A stretch of 64,000 nt of DNA from CBDCWQ01 sp965223435 (GCA_965223435.1 CBDCWQ010000022.1:248001-312000), one strand, 5' to 3'. Positions 18,611 through 27,897 are shown, counted from the first letter of the stretch. Notes: generated by a model from the sequence alone, not told the origin. Numbers and translations: made by a program.

Positions 18611-19387
18611 ATGCCCATCTCCGAACCCATGATACCCGCGTTGTGTTTGCTTGGACTGGCCCTGGGGACGTCTTCTTGCAGTAAACGCACCAAAGGTGCG
18701 CATCAAGACCCAAACCGGCACGCCCTGCCAGAAACGATCATCCGGCGGCGGCAAACAACCATCACCATCGACGGCAGACTCGACGAAAAAGACTGGTCCA
18801 AAGCGAAACCTCTCAGATTCAAAGACACGATGGTGCCCACAAGGGCCCTGGAACACCGCACCACGCTCAAGCTCTTGTACGACGACACGATGCTCTATGT
18901 GGCCTTTCAGTGCGAAGATAGCGACATCACCGACCGATACCAGCATCGAGATGACCCGATCTACGAACACGAAGCGGTGGAGCTGTTTCTTATGCCGGGT
19001 ACAAAGCCACCTGAGGTAGGCCCCTATGTAGAACTTCAAGCCTCTCCCAAAGGGGTCATCTTCGATGCAGCCTTTTCTGGGCCCCGGACGGGAATGGATG
19101 TCGACTTTAATGCGGGTCAAACCATCGGAACGATCCTAGACGGAACCTTGAACAAACAAGATCGAGACCGAGGTTGGGTCAGCGAATGGGCGGTTCCTTG
19201 GGTCAAGATCCGTGGCATCAAGCACCCTCCCAAACCCGGGGAACGCTGGAGAATGAACGCCTTTCGTATTGATCGATTCCGAAAAGGTGGCCAGCTTCGG
19301 GCCGAATACACCGCCTGGTCGCCCCCATTGGTGGGGGACTTTCATGAGCTTAGCCGGTTTGGAACCATCGGTTTTGGGAAGAACTGA
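18611..19387 (+). CDS. Lipoprotein with CBM9-like domain
   Basis: A 258-residue lipoprotein. The signal ends GTSSC with Cys23 acylated. The remaining ~210 residues match the family 9 carbohydrate-binding-like fold seen in many secreted proteins: IDGRLDEKDWSKA at the start, then LYDDTMLYVAFQCED, YEHEAVELFLMPG, YVELQASPKG..FDAAF, WVSEWAVPW and WRMNAFRID. Such domains bind sugars or act as haem/sugar-binding DOMON-like sensors. It begins a three-gene lipoprotein operon, with the next ATG only 2 bases after its stop. It is divergent from the metalloproteases across the inverted-repeat element. Confidence 0.82.
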   Translation: MPISEPMIPALCLLGLALGTSSCSKRTKGAHQDPNRHALPETIIRRRQTTITIDGRLDEKDWSKAKPLRFKDTMVPTRALEHRTTLKLLYDDTMLYVAFQCEDSDITDRYQHRDDPIYEHEAVELFLMPGTKPPEVGPYVELQASPKGVIFDAAFSGPRTGMDVDFNAGQTIGTILDGTLNKQDRDRGWVSEWAVPWVKIRGIKHPPKPGERWRMNAFRIDRFRKGGQLRAEYTAWSPPLVGDFHELSRFGTIGFGKN

Positions 19388-19389
19388 AT

Positions 19390-20046
19390 ATGACAACACG
19401 CCTCTTTGCACGCCACGGTTTCAAGAAGCTGGTGCTATGCACCGGAACTGCCATTGCCGCGGGCTGCGCCACGGCCCGAGTCGTGGGCACCCTACCTAAA
19501 GCAAAGACGCCGCCAGGCGCCCAAACCGAGCCATTGAACCCGGTCACGCAAGGGGAGCTTCCCTGGTGGCATGGTATAAGCCCGGGGGTCTATTATTTTC
19601 GCGGTCGAATTGTAGTCCTTGCGGTTGGAGAATCAAAAAATCACCACCACGTCTTAGAAGGCTATCAATCGGCCCGAGCCAACGCCCGGGTTTTGGTGCG
19701 CAAAGCGAGCGAACCTATCGTGTTCGCCGGGCCAATCCCTGAACCCGAACTTTTTGATCTGTTCATGACCCGGAAAAGCCACTTTTTCGCCCTGTACATG
19801 ATCGGCGTTCCCCAGGACACCAAAATAGACTTCTCGGCGGTACCGCTAGAAACGCCAAGTTTTCTTCTGCGGCCGGCGCGCCGCCGAGTCGGGCGGCACG
19901 TGTTTGAAGCCGATCGGCACCTGTTCTTGGAATGCGACATCGAAGGCCCCATTGCCAATCCCCACTGGGGCCTGTCACGAGCCACAGCCGAGCGCAATCA
20001 CTTTCGAAAGACCCACAGTCGTGGGCACACTGGAGGACGGCTGTGA
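19390..20046 (+). CDS. Small lipoprotein of unknown function
   Basis: A 218-residue lipoprotein with signal and AAGC lipobox (Cys26). The mature part contains WWHGISPGVYYFRGRIVVLAVGE and an ARANARVLVRKA segment, which look like a beta-strand/helix domain of the kind in LPP20 or DUF4384-type lipoproteins, but I cannot name the family. Its last codons overlap the next gene by four bases (GTGA), so translation is coupled. No membrane segment after the signal. Function unknown. Confidence 0.7.
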   Translation: MTTRLFARHGFKKLVLCTGTAIAAGCATARVVGTLPKAKTPPGAQTEPLNPVTQGELPWWHGISPGVYYFRGRIVVLAVGESKNHHHVLEGYQSARANARVLVRKASEPIVFAGPIPEPELFDLFMTRKSHFFALYMIGVPQDTKIDFSAVPLETPSFLLRPARRRVGRHVFEADRHLFLECDIEGPIANPHWGLSRATAERNHFRKTHSRGHTGGRL

Positions 20047-20531
20047 AAAGGCTCGGTCTTTTGCTCATCGTGTTGAGCTCAGCTTGCGGTCCCCCCAAGG
20101 CAATCAAAATGGATGATCTGCTGGGAAACCTGCCCGCGTATCTCGGCAAGCGAATCGTTGTCAAAGGCCGATTCCGTTCGGGGGCGAGATGCAAACTGGA
20201 TGAACAATCAGGCTGGGTAACCTACTGCAAGGACTGCCAGTACTGTCGAGGGCCATTGGTCGCCGAGTCTGCACTGACCCCAAAAAAAGAAGGACTCGAC
20301 GACTGGCCGCTCATCTTGGCCGGAACTTGGGAAGGCCAGGATCTGCGGTGCAAAGGGCCGCTCAACGAAGTGTCCTGCGGTCCGCTGGAGCCCGGGAAAC
20401 TGTATGTCATCAGGGGCCGAATCGAGCGGCATCGTCCGCCCAAACTCTTCGTGGACAAGGTTTGGACGCTGGACGAGGAACCGAGCTCAAAGCCTCAAGC
20501 TGATGCTCAAGATCGGCCCACTGACATCTAG
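20043..20531 (+). CDS. Small lipoprotein with OB-fold-like core
   Basis: A 162-residue lipoprotein starting at GTG 20043, chosen because GGAGG lies 8 bases before it and it overlaps the preceding stop by four bases. The signal MKRLGLLLIVLSSAC gives Cys15. The mature part has NLPAYLGKRIVVKGRF, two CxxC-type groups (CKDCQYC, DLRCKG) and YVIRGRIERHRPPKLFVDKV. The strand pattern with R/K-V-V-V-x-G at the start is like nucleic-acid-binding OB-fold or DUF-type lipoproteins. Its last 45 bases overlap the convergent gene at 20487. Function unknown. Confidence 0.75.
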   Translation: MKRLGLLLIVLSSACGPPKAIKMDDLLGNLPAYLGKRIVVKGRFRSGARCKLDEQSGWVTYCKDCQYCRGPLVAESALTPKKEGLDDWPLILAGTWEGQDLRCKGPLNEVSCGPLEPGKLYVIRGRIERHRPPKLFVDKVWTLDEEPSSKPQADAQDRPTDI

Positions 20532-21050
20532 GGTTTCATCCGCAACCACGAAGCGACGGATCATCCAGCCGGCTTGCAAACTGAAGGACTTGGCTGGATC
20601 CCCGAGAAAAAAGCCCAATCCTGCCCCGTAAAGCCATCCCGAAAAATCCGGTTCGAAACGACGCCCGGCCTCCCCCATGATGAATGGGGTGAGATAGAGG
20701 CGTAGGGGAGGGGTCAGCGTAAGCGTACCAACCAGCTCTCCGCCTACGCCATCGCCCATCAGGACCAGTCCTCTGACCCCAGGCATGACGCCAGTCAGCA
20801 CGGCATAGCCCGCCCCCACACCCACGACGAACTGGTTACCCGACTCCCTGAAACTCCCTCCAAGAAATCCTTGAAGACTGAGGGCGCCTTGGGGGTGCCG
20901 ATAGCCACGGTCCCCGTCATCATCCACATCCTCCGCACCCAGCGAAGAACCACTCATTGCAAGCCACAGACCGACAGCCGCCAACGATACCCGGCAAAGA
21001 TGGGAGTCGCACACGGACCGCACCTTTTCAGAATGGACCCACGGGGACAA
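20487..21050 (-). CDS. Outer-membrane beta-barrel-like protein
   Basis: A 187-residue secreted protein. The N-terminal signal ends near SSLGA, followed by an acidic stretch (EDVDDDGD). The rest alternates polar and apolar residues and is Gly-rich (LQGFLGGSF, FVVGVGAGYAVLTG, FSGWLYGAGLGFFLG, LQAGWMIRRFV), ending with an alternating strand, as in small outer-membrane barrels. The start is uncertain: TTG 21050 or GTG 21023. It is convergent with, and overlaps by 45 bases, the lipoprotein gene at 20043. Function is not deducible. Confidence 0.6.
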   Translation of the reverse strand: MSPWVHSEKVRSVCDSHLCRVSLAAVGLWLAMSGSSLGAEDVDDDGDRGYRHPQGALSLQGFLGGSFRESGNQFVVGVGAGYAVLTGVMPGVRGLVLMGDGVGGELVGTLTLTPPLRLYLTPFIMGEAGRRFEPDFSGWLYGAGLGFFLGDPAKSFSLQAGWMIRRFVVADETLDVSGPILSISLRL

Positions 21051-21201
21051 CCATCACCGAAGCGGTGCGCCCCTCGGGTTGAAACCCTCGATGGGGGACC
21101 CTGCATCAACAATAAGCAATGAGAATTGCAGCTCGAGACCAAAACCCTGTAGATACCCCCATTGTAATGCGCTCACCGTTTGTAGCAGGCTCTAAAGAAC
21201 G

Positions 21202-21477
21202 ATGCTGCTCTTCGCCCTTGTCCTGAGCCTTGGGCTTCTGCTCGAAGGTTCCACCAGCGTGGCTGCACCCTGCACCCTGAGGCAGGTCAAAAAGAGCCAA
21301 GGTGCAGACCTGCAGGTCTACTTCACGAAGTTTCGCAAAGAGGATCAAACCCAAACCAAGTATCGCGGTTGCCGAATCGTAACCAGGGACCAGGCCGGCA
21401 CTAAGAGGTTCTATGTCACCCTATTCAGGCACGACGCCAACGTGGTCGTCCACCGATCGAACTGGCCCGCGCGCTGA
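21202..21477 (+). CDS. Small secreted protein
   Basis: A 91-residue frame with a signal-like start (hydrophobic 2-20, cleavage near VAA) and a mature part of about 68 residues with two cysteines (PCTLRQ and YRGCRIV) and several predicted strands. It lies alone between convergent neighbours. The ribosome site is weak and no family is recognised. The signal and the coding-like composition are the only support. Confidence 0.45.
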   Translation: MLLFALVLSLGLLLEGSTSVAAPCTLRQVKKSQGADLQVYFTKFRKEDQTQTKYRGCRIVTRDQAGTKRFYVTLFRHDANVVVHRSNWPAR

Positions 21478-21507
21478 AGTCCACGCGCTGAAACCGCGCA
21501 AGCCTTC

Positions 21508-22098
21508 TTAGCGCGTTCCTCGCTTGAGCTCCTGGAACACCAGCTTGGCGATTTCTTTCAGGGTATCGAACACACCAAAGCCGTTGGTGGCGGTGGCAAG
21601 AAACTCTGGGCGCTTCTCGGGGTTGAGCAAGCGCGTCAGATCTTCGGTGGGGGCTGCGTTGGGGAGGTCTCTTTTGTTGTACTGAATGACCACCGGCATC
21701 TTGTTGATGTCGTAGCCATGCTCTTTCAGGTTATCGCCCAAGTTCTCAAGAGACTCCTGATTCGCCTCCATGCGCTCAATTTGACTGTCGGCCACAAAAA
21801 CCACCCCGTCGACACCCTTGAGAATCAACTTGCGACTTGCGTCGTAAAACACCTGTCCCGGGACGGTGTAGAGATGAAAACGGGTCTTGAACCCCCGAAT
21901 TTCGCCCAAGGACAATGGGAGAAAGTCGAAGAAGAGCGTTCTTTCCGTCTCGGTTGCCAAAGAGATCATCTTGCCTTTGGCAGACGGATTGGTCTTCTGG
22001 AAAATGTATTGCAAATTGGTCGTCTTTCCACACAGACCAGGCCCGTAGTAGACGATTTTGCAGTTAATCTCGCGAGATGAATAGTTAATGAAGGACAC
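21508..22098 (-). CDS. mglA: Polarity GTPase MglA
   Basis: A 196-residue Ras-like GTPase of the MglA family, which sets front-rear polarity and drives gliding and type IV pilus switching in Myxococcus. The P-loop GPGLCGKT (19-26), the MglA-specific TVPGQ in place of the usual DxxGQ (78-82), and NKRD (141-144) are all present. The sequence is very close to the canonical MglA along its whole length. Start is GTG 22098. It follows mglB by 12 bases on the same strand, the usual mglBA order. Nucleotide exchange is controlled by MglB, its GAP. Confidence 0.96.
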   Translation of the reverse strand: MSFINYSSREINCKIVYYGPGLCGKTTNLQYIFQKTNPSAKGKMISLATETERTLFFDFLPLSLGEIRGFKTRFHLYTVPGQVFYDASRKLILKGVDGVVFVADSQIERMEANQESLENLGDNLKEHGYDINKMPVVIQYNKRDLPNAAPTEDLTRLLNPEKRPEFLATATNGFGVFDTLKEIAKLVFQELKRGTR

Positions 22099-22110
22099 TG
22101 CCGCCCGCTC

Positions 22111-22587
22111 TTACACCGAGAAAAGGTTGTCGATGTCTTCGTCAGTAATTTCGGCAAACGGAGACTGTTTGGTTGACTCAGAACGTTCAAGAAGCGCCTC
22201 AAAAATCTTTTCGAGCTGCTCCGCACACTTTTTTACCCTCAGTCGGACCAGGCCCAGACTGGATCTATTGTCGAATATCACCACCAGTATTACCCGACTC
22301 GCAACAAGCGAGATATGTAGGTTGTCGCGGGCACCTTCGTGAAACAGAGTGCTGAACTCTTTTTCGCCCACAAGTTTCGCCAAGCCGCCGGTCGCGGCAA
22401 TCTCACCAGCGACCAAAGAGGCCAACGATGTACTGTCAAGACGTTCCGCTTCGCCACTCGAGGCCATCAACTGACCGTTCTTGTCGATAACGAATACGAC
22501 TCTCGCGTTTGCGTCCCGACAGAGTTTGTCGCACACCGCAGTGATACGACGAAACTCCTCATCGTACATGACCATTTGAGAGACCAT
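22111..22587 (-). CDS. mglB: MglA GTPase-activating protein MglB (Roadblock/LC7)
   Basis: A 158-residue Roadblock/LC7 protein. I chose ATG 22587 because GGAGG stands just before it and the protein then matches the usual MglB size; the frame is open to 22929 but that upstream part lacks coding character. Residues 5-120 show the LC7 pattern (VVFVIDKNGQLMASSGE, LASLVAGEIAATGGLAKLVGE, LHISLVASRVILVVIFD). The C terminus is an acidic amphipathic tail. Dimers of MglB bind MglA-GTP and stimulate hydrolysis. It is directly upstream of mglA. Confidence 0.93.
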   Translation of the reverse strand: MVSQMVMYDEEFRRITAVCDKLCRDANARVVFVIDKNGQLMASSGEAERLDSTSLASLVAGEIAATGGLAKLVGEKEFSTLFHEGARDNLHISLVASRVILVVIFDNRSSLGLVRLRVKKCAEQLEKIFEALLERSESTKQSPFAEITDEDIDNLFSV

Positions 22588-22882
22588 CCTAGTGCCTCCC
22601 CTCTGCCCGATGGCAGCCGCCGGATTCAACAATCGAACGCAATGAAGCTCCCTGTTCGGACGGCATCGTAGCACGCCTTCGACGCCACGCAACCTGGTGG
22701 GAGAACGAAGCCAACCGCGGTCGGGCGGCGACTCGAACCCACCCGGGCCGCAATCGCCAAAGCAGCGTTCCACGATGGTTCCACAGGAGATTTTGCCTTC
22801 CGCAAGCCCCAAAAGCGTCCCGGACACCCGTTTGGCCGCACCACCCGCGATCGCCTCGGCCCGGGGGCCAAGCCCCAAGCAA

Positions 22883-22897
22883 GGGCCCTTCGGGCCC
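22883..22897 (-). terminator. GC-rich hairpin between 22951 gene and mglB
   Basis: GGGCCC, loop TTC, GGGCCC forms a 6-bp GC-only stem. It lies about 55 bases after the stop of the AgmX-like lipoprotein gene and about 300 before mglB. There is no T tract. In the 364-base gap from 22587 to 22951 I see no credible gene; it probably holds this hairpin and the mglB promoter. Confidence 0.4.
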
Positions 22898-22950
22898 AGA
22901 ATTCGAGCACCCGGTGCCCAAACACCCACCCTGGCTTACTGCCATCACCC

Positions 22951-23376
22951 TCACCTCTTAGCCTCAGCAATGGGAACGTCGACGGTCACCGGTCCCCCTA
23001 CGTGGATCGGGAACTTCAGCGCGGAGAGCGCGTGCGCAAGGCAGTCCCTCAAAATCGTTTGCCCTTTTTGGGTAGCTTTGAGAACCCCCACCTTGGGCTG
23101 AGCGCCGTCGGGAGGAATCGTCATCCGAAATACGTAGCCCGAAAGAGGCGTATCCTGAATGTTGAAACGTTCATTCCGGTAGCAAGTGGCATAAGCCTCA
23201 CGGCCGTGCTGAATCAACTGCCCAGCCTCTTGGACCGTAAGCGGCTTTTGCCGAACCCCATCGACATAAAGCGGGGGCTCCGCCCGCACCGACTGTTCGG
23301 TGGCACAGCCCGCAAGAACCCAAGAAATAGTGACCCAGCCTAGAGCCACACGTACTCTGGTCGAACCCAACGCCAT
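22951..23376 (-). CDS. AgmX/PglI-like lipoprotein
   Basis: A 141-residue lipoprotein with lipobox LAGC (Cys24). The mature domain has the pattern of the AgmX/PglI or TonB-C-like fold: a helix ending with Y.TCYR, a strand GYVFRMTIPPDG, then VGVLKATQKGQ..LRDCLAHALSALKFP. These are common in Myxococcota, where AgmX is part of the gliding/transport machinery. Two conserved cysteines at the helix ends (YATCYR and LRDCL) are likely a disulfide. GGAG six bases before ATG 23376 supports the start. Its position before mglBA suggests a motility or envelope role, by inference. Confidence 0.7.
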   Translation of the reverse strand: MALGSTRVRVALGWVTISWVLAGCATEQSVRAEPPLYVDGVRQKPLTVQEAGQLIQHGREAYATCYRNERFNIQDTPLSGYVFRMTIPPDGAQPKVGVLKATQKGQTILRDCLAHALSALKFPIHVGGPVTVDVPIAEAKR

Positions 23377-23476
23377 CGGAGCTCCAGGTGCTTAGCAGAT
23401 GTCCGGAGGGAATCCAAAACAAGCCCCCGACATTAGGTATTTACCCGAGACTCGAGCTCTGACATAGGGAGAAAGT

Positions 23477-24622
23477 GTGACGCCCAAGCCGGCCACCCTG
23501 ACCCCCACGCGGGCGCGGCGCCTGCGAAGGGCACTGCTGGACTGGTATCTGAAATCGCGCCGCGATCTCCCGTGGCGACAGAACCGGGACCCCTATCGAA
23601 TTTGGGTCTCCGAGATCATGCTGCAACAGACGCGGGTGGACACCGTCATCCCATTTTTTTTGCGCTTCGTGGCCAAGTGGCCCACGGTCTTCGCGCTGGC
23701 CAAGGCCGATCCCGAGCAGGTTCGTGCCCTCTGGTCTGGGCTTGGATACTACCGACGGGCCCAGCTCATGCTGTCCGCAGCAAAAGTCATCGCCCACGAC
23801 TACGGGGGCGAAATGCCCCAAACTCTGGTGGGACTTCGAACCCTACCCGGCGTCGGACGCTACACTGCAGGTGCCATCGCTTCCATCGCCTATGAGCTGG
23901 AAACGGGAGCAGTTGACGGCAATGTGGCTCGCGTCCTGACGCGAATCATCGCCCTACGAACGGAGGATCCGAGGGGTGACAAACTCTGGGCGTTGGCCGA
24001 TCAACTGTCCAAGGGTCCGAGCCCAAGCCAGTTCAACCAGGCTTTGATCGAACTGGGTGCCCTGATATGCACGGCCAAAAAGCCCGCCTGCGACCGTTGT
24101 CCGGCACGCCCCCACTGCGAGGCACACCGGCAACAGATTGTGGACCAACTTCCCCGACCCAAAAAGCGTCCAAAACGAAGCCGCCTTGAACTTACGGCAC
24201 TGATGTCGCTCAAAAAACCGCACCACGCGTTTTTGCAGCAACGCAGCAAAGACGGCCTATTCCCCGGCCTGTGGTGCCCGCCCATGTTTGATGGCCACCT
24301 CACCAGGCACGAACTGGCGGCACGATGCCAAAAAACCGACAGGTGGGCGCTCAAGAACCTGGAGGAAGTCGGGGAAATCAAACACGTTCTCACCCACCGG
24401 GACATTTTCATGCGGGTCTACCGGACGCGCACCCCCATGCCCGCAGCATCATCGGGACGCTATGTAGACCTCCAAAAGCTCGCGGATCATGGGGTGCCCG
24501 CCATCACGGCCAAAGCGCTGAAAGCGACGGTCCCCGAAGCGTGGCAAGCACGGGTGCACGTCCCTGGGCGGAAGCCAAGCCGCACAGCGCCCACCAAGCC
24601 AACCCTCGCGAACCGCAAGTGA
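23477..24622 (+). CDS. mutY: A/G-specific adenine DNA glycosylase
   Basis: A 381-residue MutY that removes adenine opposite 8-oxoguanine. The helix-hairpin-helix LPGVGRYTAG (123-132) and catalytic Asp (D147 in AVDGNVARV) are present, as is the general acid E46 in EIMLQQTRVD. The [4Fe-4S] cluster ligands are C198, C205, C208 and C214 in the expected C-x6-C-x2-C-x5-C spacing. The C-terminal MutT-like recognition domain (from about 230) is present. GTG 23477 is preceded by GGGAG. A MutT-type Nudix hydrolase occurs 5.9 kb away at 29374. Confidence 0.95.
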   Translation: MTPKPATLTPTRARRLRRALLDWYLKSRRDLPWRQNRDPYRIWVSEIMLQQTRVDTVIPFFLRFVAKWPTVFALAKADPEQVRALWSGLGYYRRAQLMLSAAKVIAHDYGGEMPQTLVGLRTLPGVGRYTAGAIASIAYELETGAVDGNVARVLTRIIALRTEDPRGDKLWALADQLSKGPSPSQFNQALIELGALICTAKKPACDRCPARPHCEAHRQQIVDQLPRPKKRPKRSRLELTALMSLKKPHHAFLQQRSKDGLFPGLWCPPMFDGHLTRHELAARCQKTDRWALKNLEEVGEIKHVLTHRDIFMRVYRTRTPMPAASSGRYVDLQKLADHGVPAITAKALKATVPEAWQARVHVPGRKPSRTAPTKPTLANRK

Positions 24623-24785
24623 CCCAAATCCCGGAGCTCGCCCGCATGGGTCCGAATCGGTTTGCGCGGTGTGAACCCGTGGGCCTAGGGCAGGCCCGAG
24701 GACTCAAGCGCCCCGCCTGCGTTTGCGCATTTACGATCTGAGGCCATGTCTGCCACATTAAACCCATGGATCCGTTGCGTAGACC

Positions 24786-26741
24786 TTGTGCCTCACGCAT
24801 TCCCCAGCCCGATCCGACGCTGGTTCAGGCTTACTGGGCCCGGGCCGAAGAGAATTCGGCCCACCCGTTCCCTTCCGCTCACGCACACGGGTTCGGATCC
24901 ATGCGGGTGCGCTCCGGGATCACATAGACTTGGCTGCACCGGGACAGGTCGTCGGCGAGTATCGGCTCCTCCACCCCCTAGGGGATGGCCCCACCGGAAG
25001 CGTGTGGATGGCGGCCATCGTCGGGCGGCCGGAGCGAGCCACAGTGAAGCTCTTTCAACCATCGGTCTTTCCGCCTTCCAGAGCGACCCCGGCTTTCCGC
25101 AAACTGGTCCATGCCCTCACAAAACATGGCCGACAAGAGCACGCGATCCTTCCGCGGGTCCTTGGTGCGGCCAGCGTCCCGGACGACAAAATCTTCGGCC
25201 TGGCCACCGAATATCTGGCTGGCGACACCCTCGCAGCCGCCATATCCGCAATGCAGCAAAAAGGGTTGAGTGCGCTCGTCGTCACCTGCAACACCCTCAA
25301 GCTCATCAGATCACTGGCGTCCGGGCTGGCGTGGCTGCACCAAACAGGGACTGTGCACGGCAACATCAAGCCGGGCAACATCCTCATCACTGAAAGCGAT
25401 CCACCCGCCATCAAGCTCCTCGACCTTTGCTGGGCGCGGGCAGGCCTACATCTCGAGGCAACGCTTCAGCCCATGCAAGGGCCTCCCGAGGATTCCGCGC
25501 CCGCACCGCGCAGCGACCAATGGGCTGTAGCCCACCTGATGGAAGAAAGCCTTACTGAAGCCAACATCCGAATCCCAACCCGGCTTCGTAAAGCACTCGC
25601 CAAAGCCAAAGCTGAGGATCCAAACAATCGCTTTGAGGACATGGGCGCTTTCTTCGACGCCCTCACCGTGGTTCGTGACGAGCTGAACTATAGGCTCCAG
25701 CGCGAAAAGGAAACCGGCCAACAAATATCAACTTTCGTCGGCCCAAACGATAAAGCAAATAGAGGCCCTTCCCCCGCTGCCGAGACCGCCGAAGCAGACA
25801 AAACGTTGGTGCCACACCCCCTTGTCGTCAAAAAACCCCAAGAAGAACGCACCGAAGATCTCCCCTCGAGCCAAGACGACACGCAAAACATCGAGGGAAG
25901 CACGGACGCATCACTGGAAGAGGCCACCCAAGATCTTGAGGCCTCCAAAGGCGACACCGACCAAACGCGGATCCTCCCGGCCCTCTCCGCCAACAACCAC
26001 CGTGACACCCAACTCGTGTCCAGACCCGCGAAGCCGTCCTCCGATGACCTTCGCCAAGACACCACAGACACGAAGCTCACCCCCACGAAACCCCGAAAAC
26101 CGCCCATCCGAGACATCCTCACGGAAGACATTCCCGAAAGCTTCCAACGAAGAACAACCCCCTCCTTCGTCAAGTACCTTCCAATCGCTGCCGCAGTCAT
26201 GGCGGTCGCTTTGGTCGTCGCTTTCGCGACCCTCTTTAAGACCGCCCCGCAGCAACCGCCTCCCCCAACACCCGTAAAACAATCCAAAGTCCTACCCCAC
26301 CCGCAGCGCCCTGAGCCACGCCCGGCCCCTTCCGAAAAAGAGGCCAGCTCCCTTGAAATGACTGAAAGCCAACACCATCGCTCCGAATGCCAGCAAGGCA
26401 TCGCTGCCGCCTGCATGGCCCTTGCCGACCTACAACGAACCCAAGACGATCTCCCCAACGCCCAGCATCTTGCAACCCAAAACTACGAAAAAGCCTGCGC
26501 CCTGAAACACATCGCCGGATGCATCAAAGCCGCCGATCGATTCATGCAACAAAAGCCGCACCCCGCCCACCGCAAGGCGCGCAGACTCTACGAAAAAGCC
26601 TGTGATGCCCGGAGCGCATCCGCCTGTCACCAACTCGCAAACCTCTGGAAACAAGGACTCGGGGGCGCACGAAACCAGCGAACGGCCACCGCCTTCCTCC
26701 GCCGAGCCTGTAAACTCGGACATCAAAAAAGCTGCCCCTAA
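24786..26741 (+). CDS. Membrane-anchored pseudokinase with C-terminal Sel1-like repeats
   Basis: A protein of about 650 residues. The kinase fold begins with GEYRLLHPLGDGPTGSVW, and the ATP-binding lysine (K88 in TVKLF) is kept. The catalytic loop reads HGNIKPGN in place of HRDLKPxN, so the catalytic Asp is Asn (N193), and DFG reads DLC. It is therefore a probable pseudokinase. A Glu/Asp/Thr-rich linker (about 305-460) leads to one membrane helix (about 468-490), then a C-terminal ~120 residues of Cys-containing Sel1-like repeats (ACMALADL, YEKACALKHIAGCI, ACHQLANLW) on the far side. The start is uncertain: no ATG precedes the glycine loop, TTG 24786 and TTG 24930 are candidates. Confidence 0.8.
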   Translation: MCLTHSPARSDAGSGLLGPGRREFGPPVPFRSRTRVRIHAGALRDHIDLAAPGQVVGEYRLLHPLGDGPTGSVWMAAIVGRPERATVKLFQPSVFPPSRATPAFRKLVHALTKHGRQEHAILPRVLGAASVPDDKIFGLATEYLAGDTLAAAISAMQQKGLSALVVTCNTLKLIRSLASGLAWLHQTGTVHGNIKPGNILITESDPPAIKLLDLCWARAGLHLEATLQPMQGPPEDSAPAPRSDQWAVAHLMEESLTEANIRIPTRLRKALAKAKAEDPNNRFEDMGAFFDALTVVRDELNYRLQREKETGQQISTFVGPNDKANRGPSPAAETAEADKTLVPHPLVVKKPQEERTEDLPSSQDDTQNIEGSTDASLEEATQDLEASKGDTDQTRILPALSANNHRDTQLVSRPAKPSSDDLRQDTTDTKLTPTKPRKPPIRDILTEDIPESFQRRTTPSFVKYLPIAAAVMAVALVVAFATLFKTAPQQPPPPTPVKQSKVLPHPQRPEPRPAPSEKEASSLEMTESQHHRSECQQGIAAACMALADLQRTQDDLPNAQHLATQNYEKACALKHIAGCIKAADRFMQQKPHPAHRKARRLYEKACDARSASACHQLANLWKQGLGGARNQRTATAFLRRACKLGHQKSCP

Positions 26742-26903
26742 CTGCGAGCATCCCATCACCCTGGAACTCTAGGGTTTACACTCGATTATGTCCCGCGAGG
26801 CGTGACCCAGGGGAACCGGATCGGTATCGTGTAGGAACGTGGCCGAAAGCGGCGCGCATCAACAGTTGGCACGTGGGGTTTCGAAGTGATCCGAGGGCAT
26901 AAA

Positions 26904-27743
26904 ATGAGAGACCGGAAACTGAGCCTCCTTTTGATGACGGGGCTGACGGTAGCAACCGATGGAGGTTGCGGCAGCAACTCCGAAAACGACCCGGGACTCC
27001 AGTTCTTGAACGTGCGGGTCGAGGAAATCGGCGCCCGTCGGGCGGTGGTCCGCTTTGATACAAGTCGTCCAACGACCTGCGAAGTGGAATACGGCACATC
27101 GAAAACAAATCTGAATGCCACCGCCACCGATCCCACAATGGATGAAGGAGAGTTTGCCACCGAGCACAACGTACCGCTTGAAGACTTGCGTTCACAAAGC
27201 ACATACCACTTTCGCACTCGCGCCACCGACAACGCTGGGCGTACGTATTTCTCCGAAGTCAGCCGCTTCTCCACCACCGCCACCTCCGGTGTCGAACCTT
27301 CGAGCATGATCAACATTGCCACACGGGCACAAGGGGCGAGCATAAGGATGGTCAGCAGCAATTTCGGCGGCGGTGGCAACGACAGCTTCTGGGGAGCCGA
27401 CAAAGCCATCGACGGACTCATGGGTACCGAATGGTCTTCGCACGGTGACGGAGACAACGCGTTTGTCACAATCGACCTCGGTCAGATGCGCACGATTCAG
27501 GCTTTGAGTTTTCGGAGTCGCAAAATGACCGACGGAAGTTCGATCATTCGCAGCATTCGCCTTATCTTTGACGACAATCCTTCAACGGCCACCGAGGTCT
27601 ACCCGACACCAGATCCAGATCAAGTCTATACGTTCTCATTCAACGCCCCTATCAGCGCCCGCACGGTCACCGTCGAGGCGGTGGAGACCACCGGGGGCAA
27701 CACCGGTGTCAAAGAAATCCAGCTGCTCAGCGACTCGAGATAG
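26904..27743 (+). CDS. Lipoprotein with fibronectin type III and discoidin (F5/8C) domains
   Basis: A 279-residue putative lipoprotein; ATG 26904 is preceded by GAGGG. The signal ends near DGGC, a weak lipobox. Residues about 30-125 form a fibronectin type III-like module (VEYGTSKTNLNA, STYHFRTRATDNAGR). Residues about 135-275 have the F5/8 type C pattern: a loop ending WGADKAIDG, TEWSSHGDGDNAFVTIDLGQ, IQALSFRSR and a closing GVKEIQLLS. Such domains bind carbohydrate or phospholipid head groups. It is probably surface-exposed. No enzyme domain is present. Confidence 0.78.
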   Translation: MRDRKLSLLLMTGLTVATDGGCGSNSENDPGLQFLNVRVEEIGARRAVVRFDTSRPTTCEVEYGTSKTNLNATATDPTMDEGEFATEHNVPLEDLRSQSTYHFRTRATDNAGRTYFSEVSRFSTTATSGVEPSSMINIATRAQGASIRMVSSNFGGGGNDSFWGADKAIDGLMGTEWSSHGDGDNAFVTIDLGQMRTIQALSFRSRKMTDGSSIIRSIRLIFDDNPSTATEVYPTPDPDQVYTFSFNAPISARTVTVEAVETTGGNTGVKEIQLLSDSR

Positions 27744-27897
27744 TCTCGCGCACTTGAGTCCGCCCAGATCCCAGTGCGCCGATCCGCAAAGCGCATAGCC
27801 ATGAAACCATGTCGAGCAAAACGCATGTGGGATGCAGAGGTGGGCGGCATGAGACGATATCCACCTGCGGCCCACGGCCCGCCTACAGGCGGGGCAA

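Noticed and set aside
22700..22760. tRNA-like minus-strand sequence near GGGTTCGAGTCG
   Set aside because: The stem around the TpsiC-like loop does not pair and no anticodon or acceptor arm can be drawn.
22588..22929. N-terminal extension of mglB
   Set aside because: The canonical MglB size and the GGAGG site fix the start at 22587; upstream translation is Gly/Arg-rich and unlike MglB.
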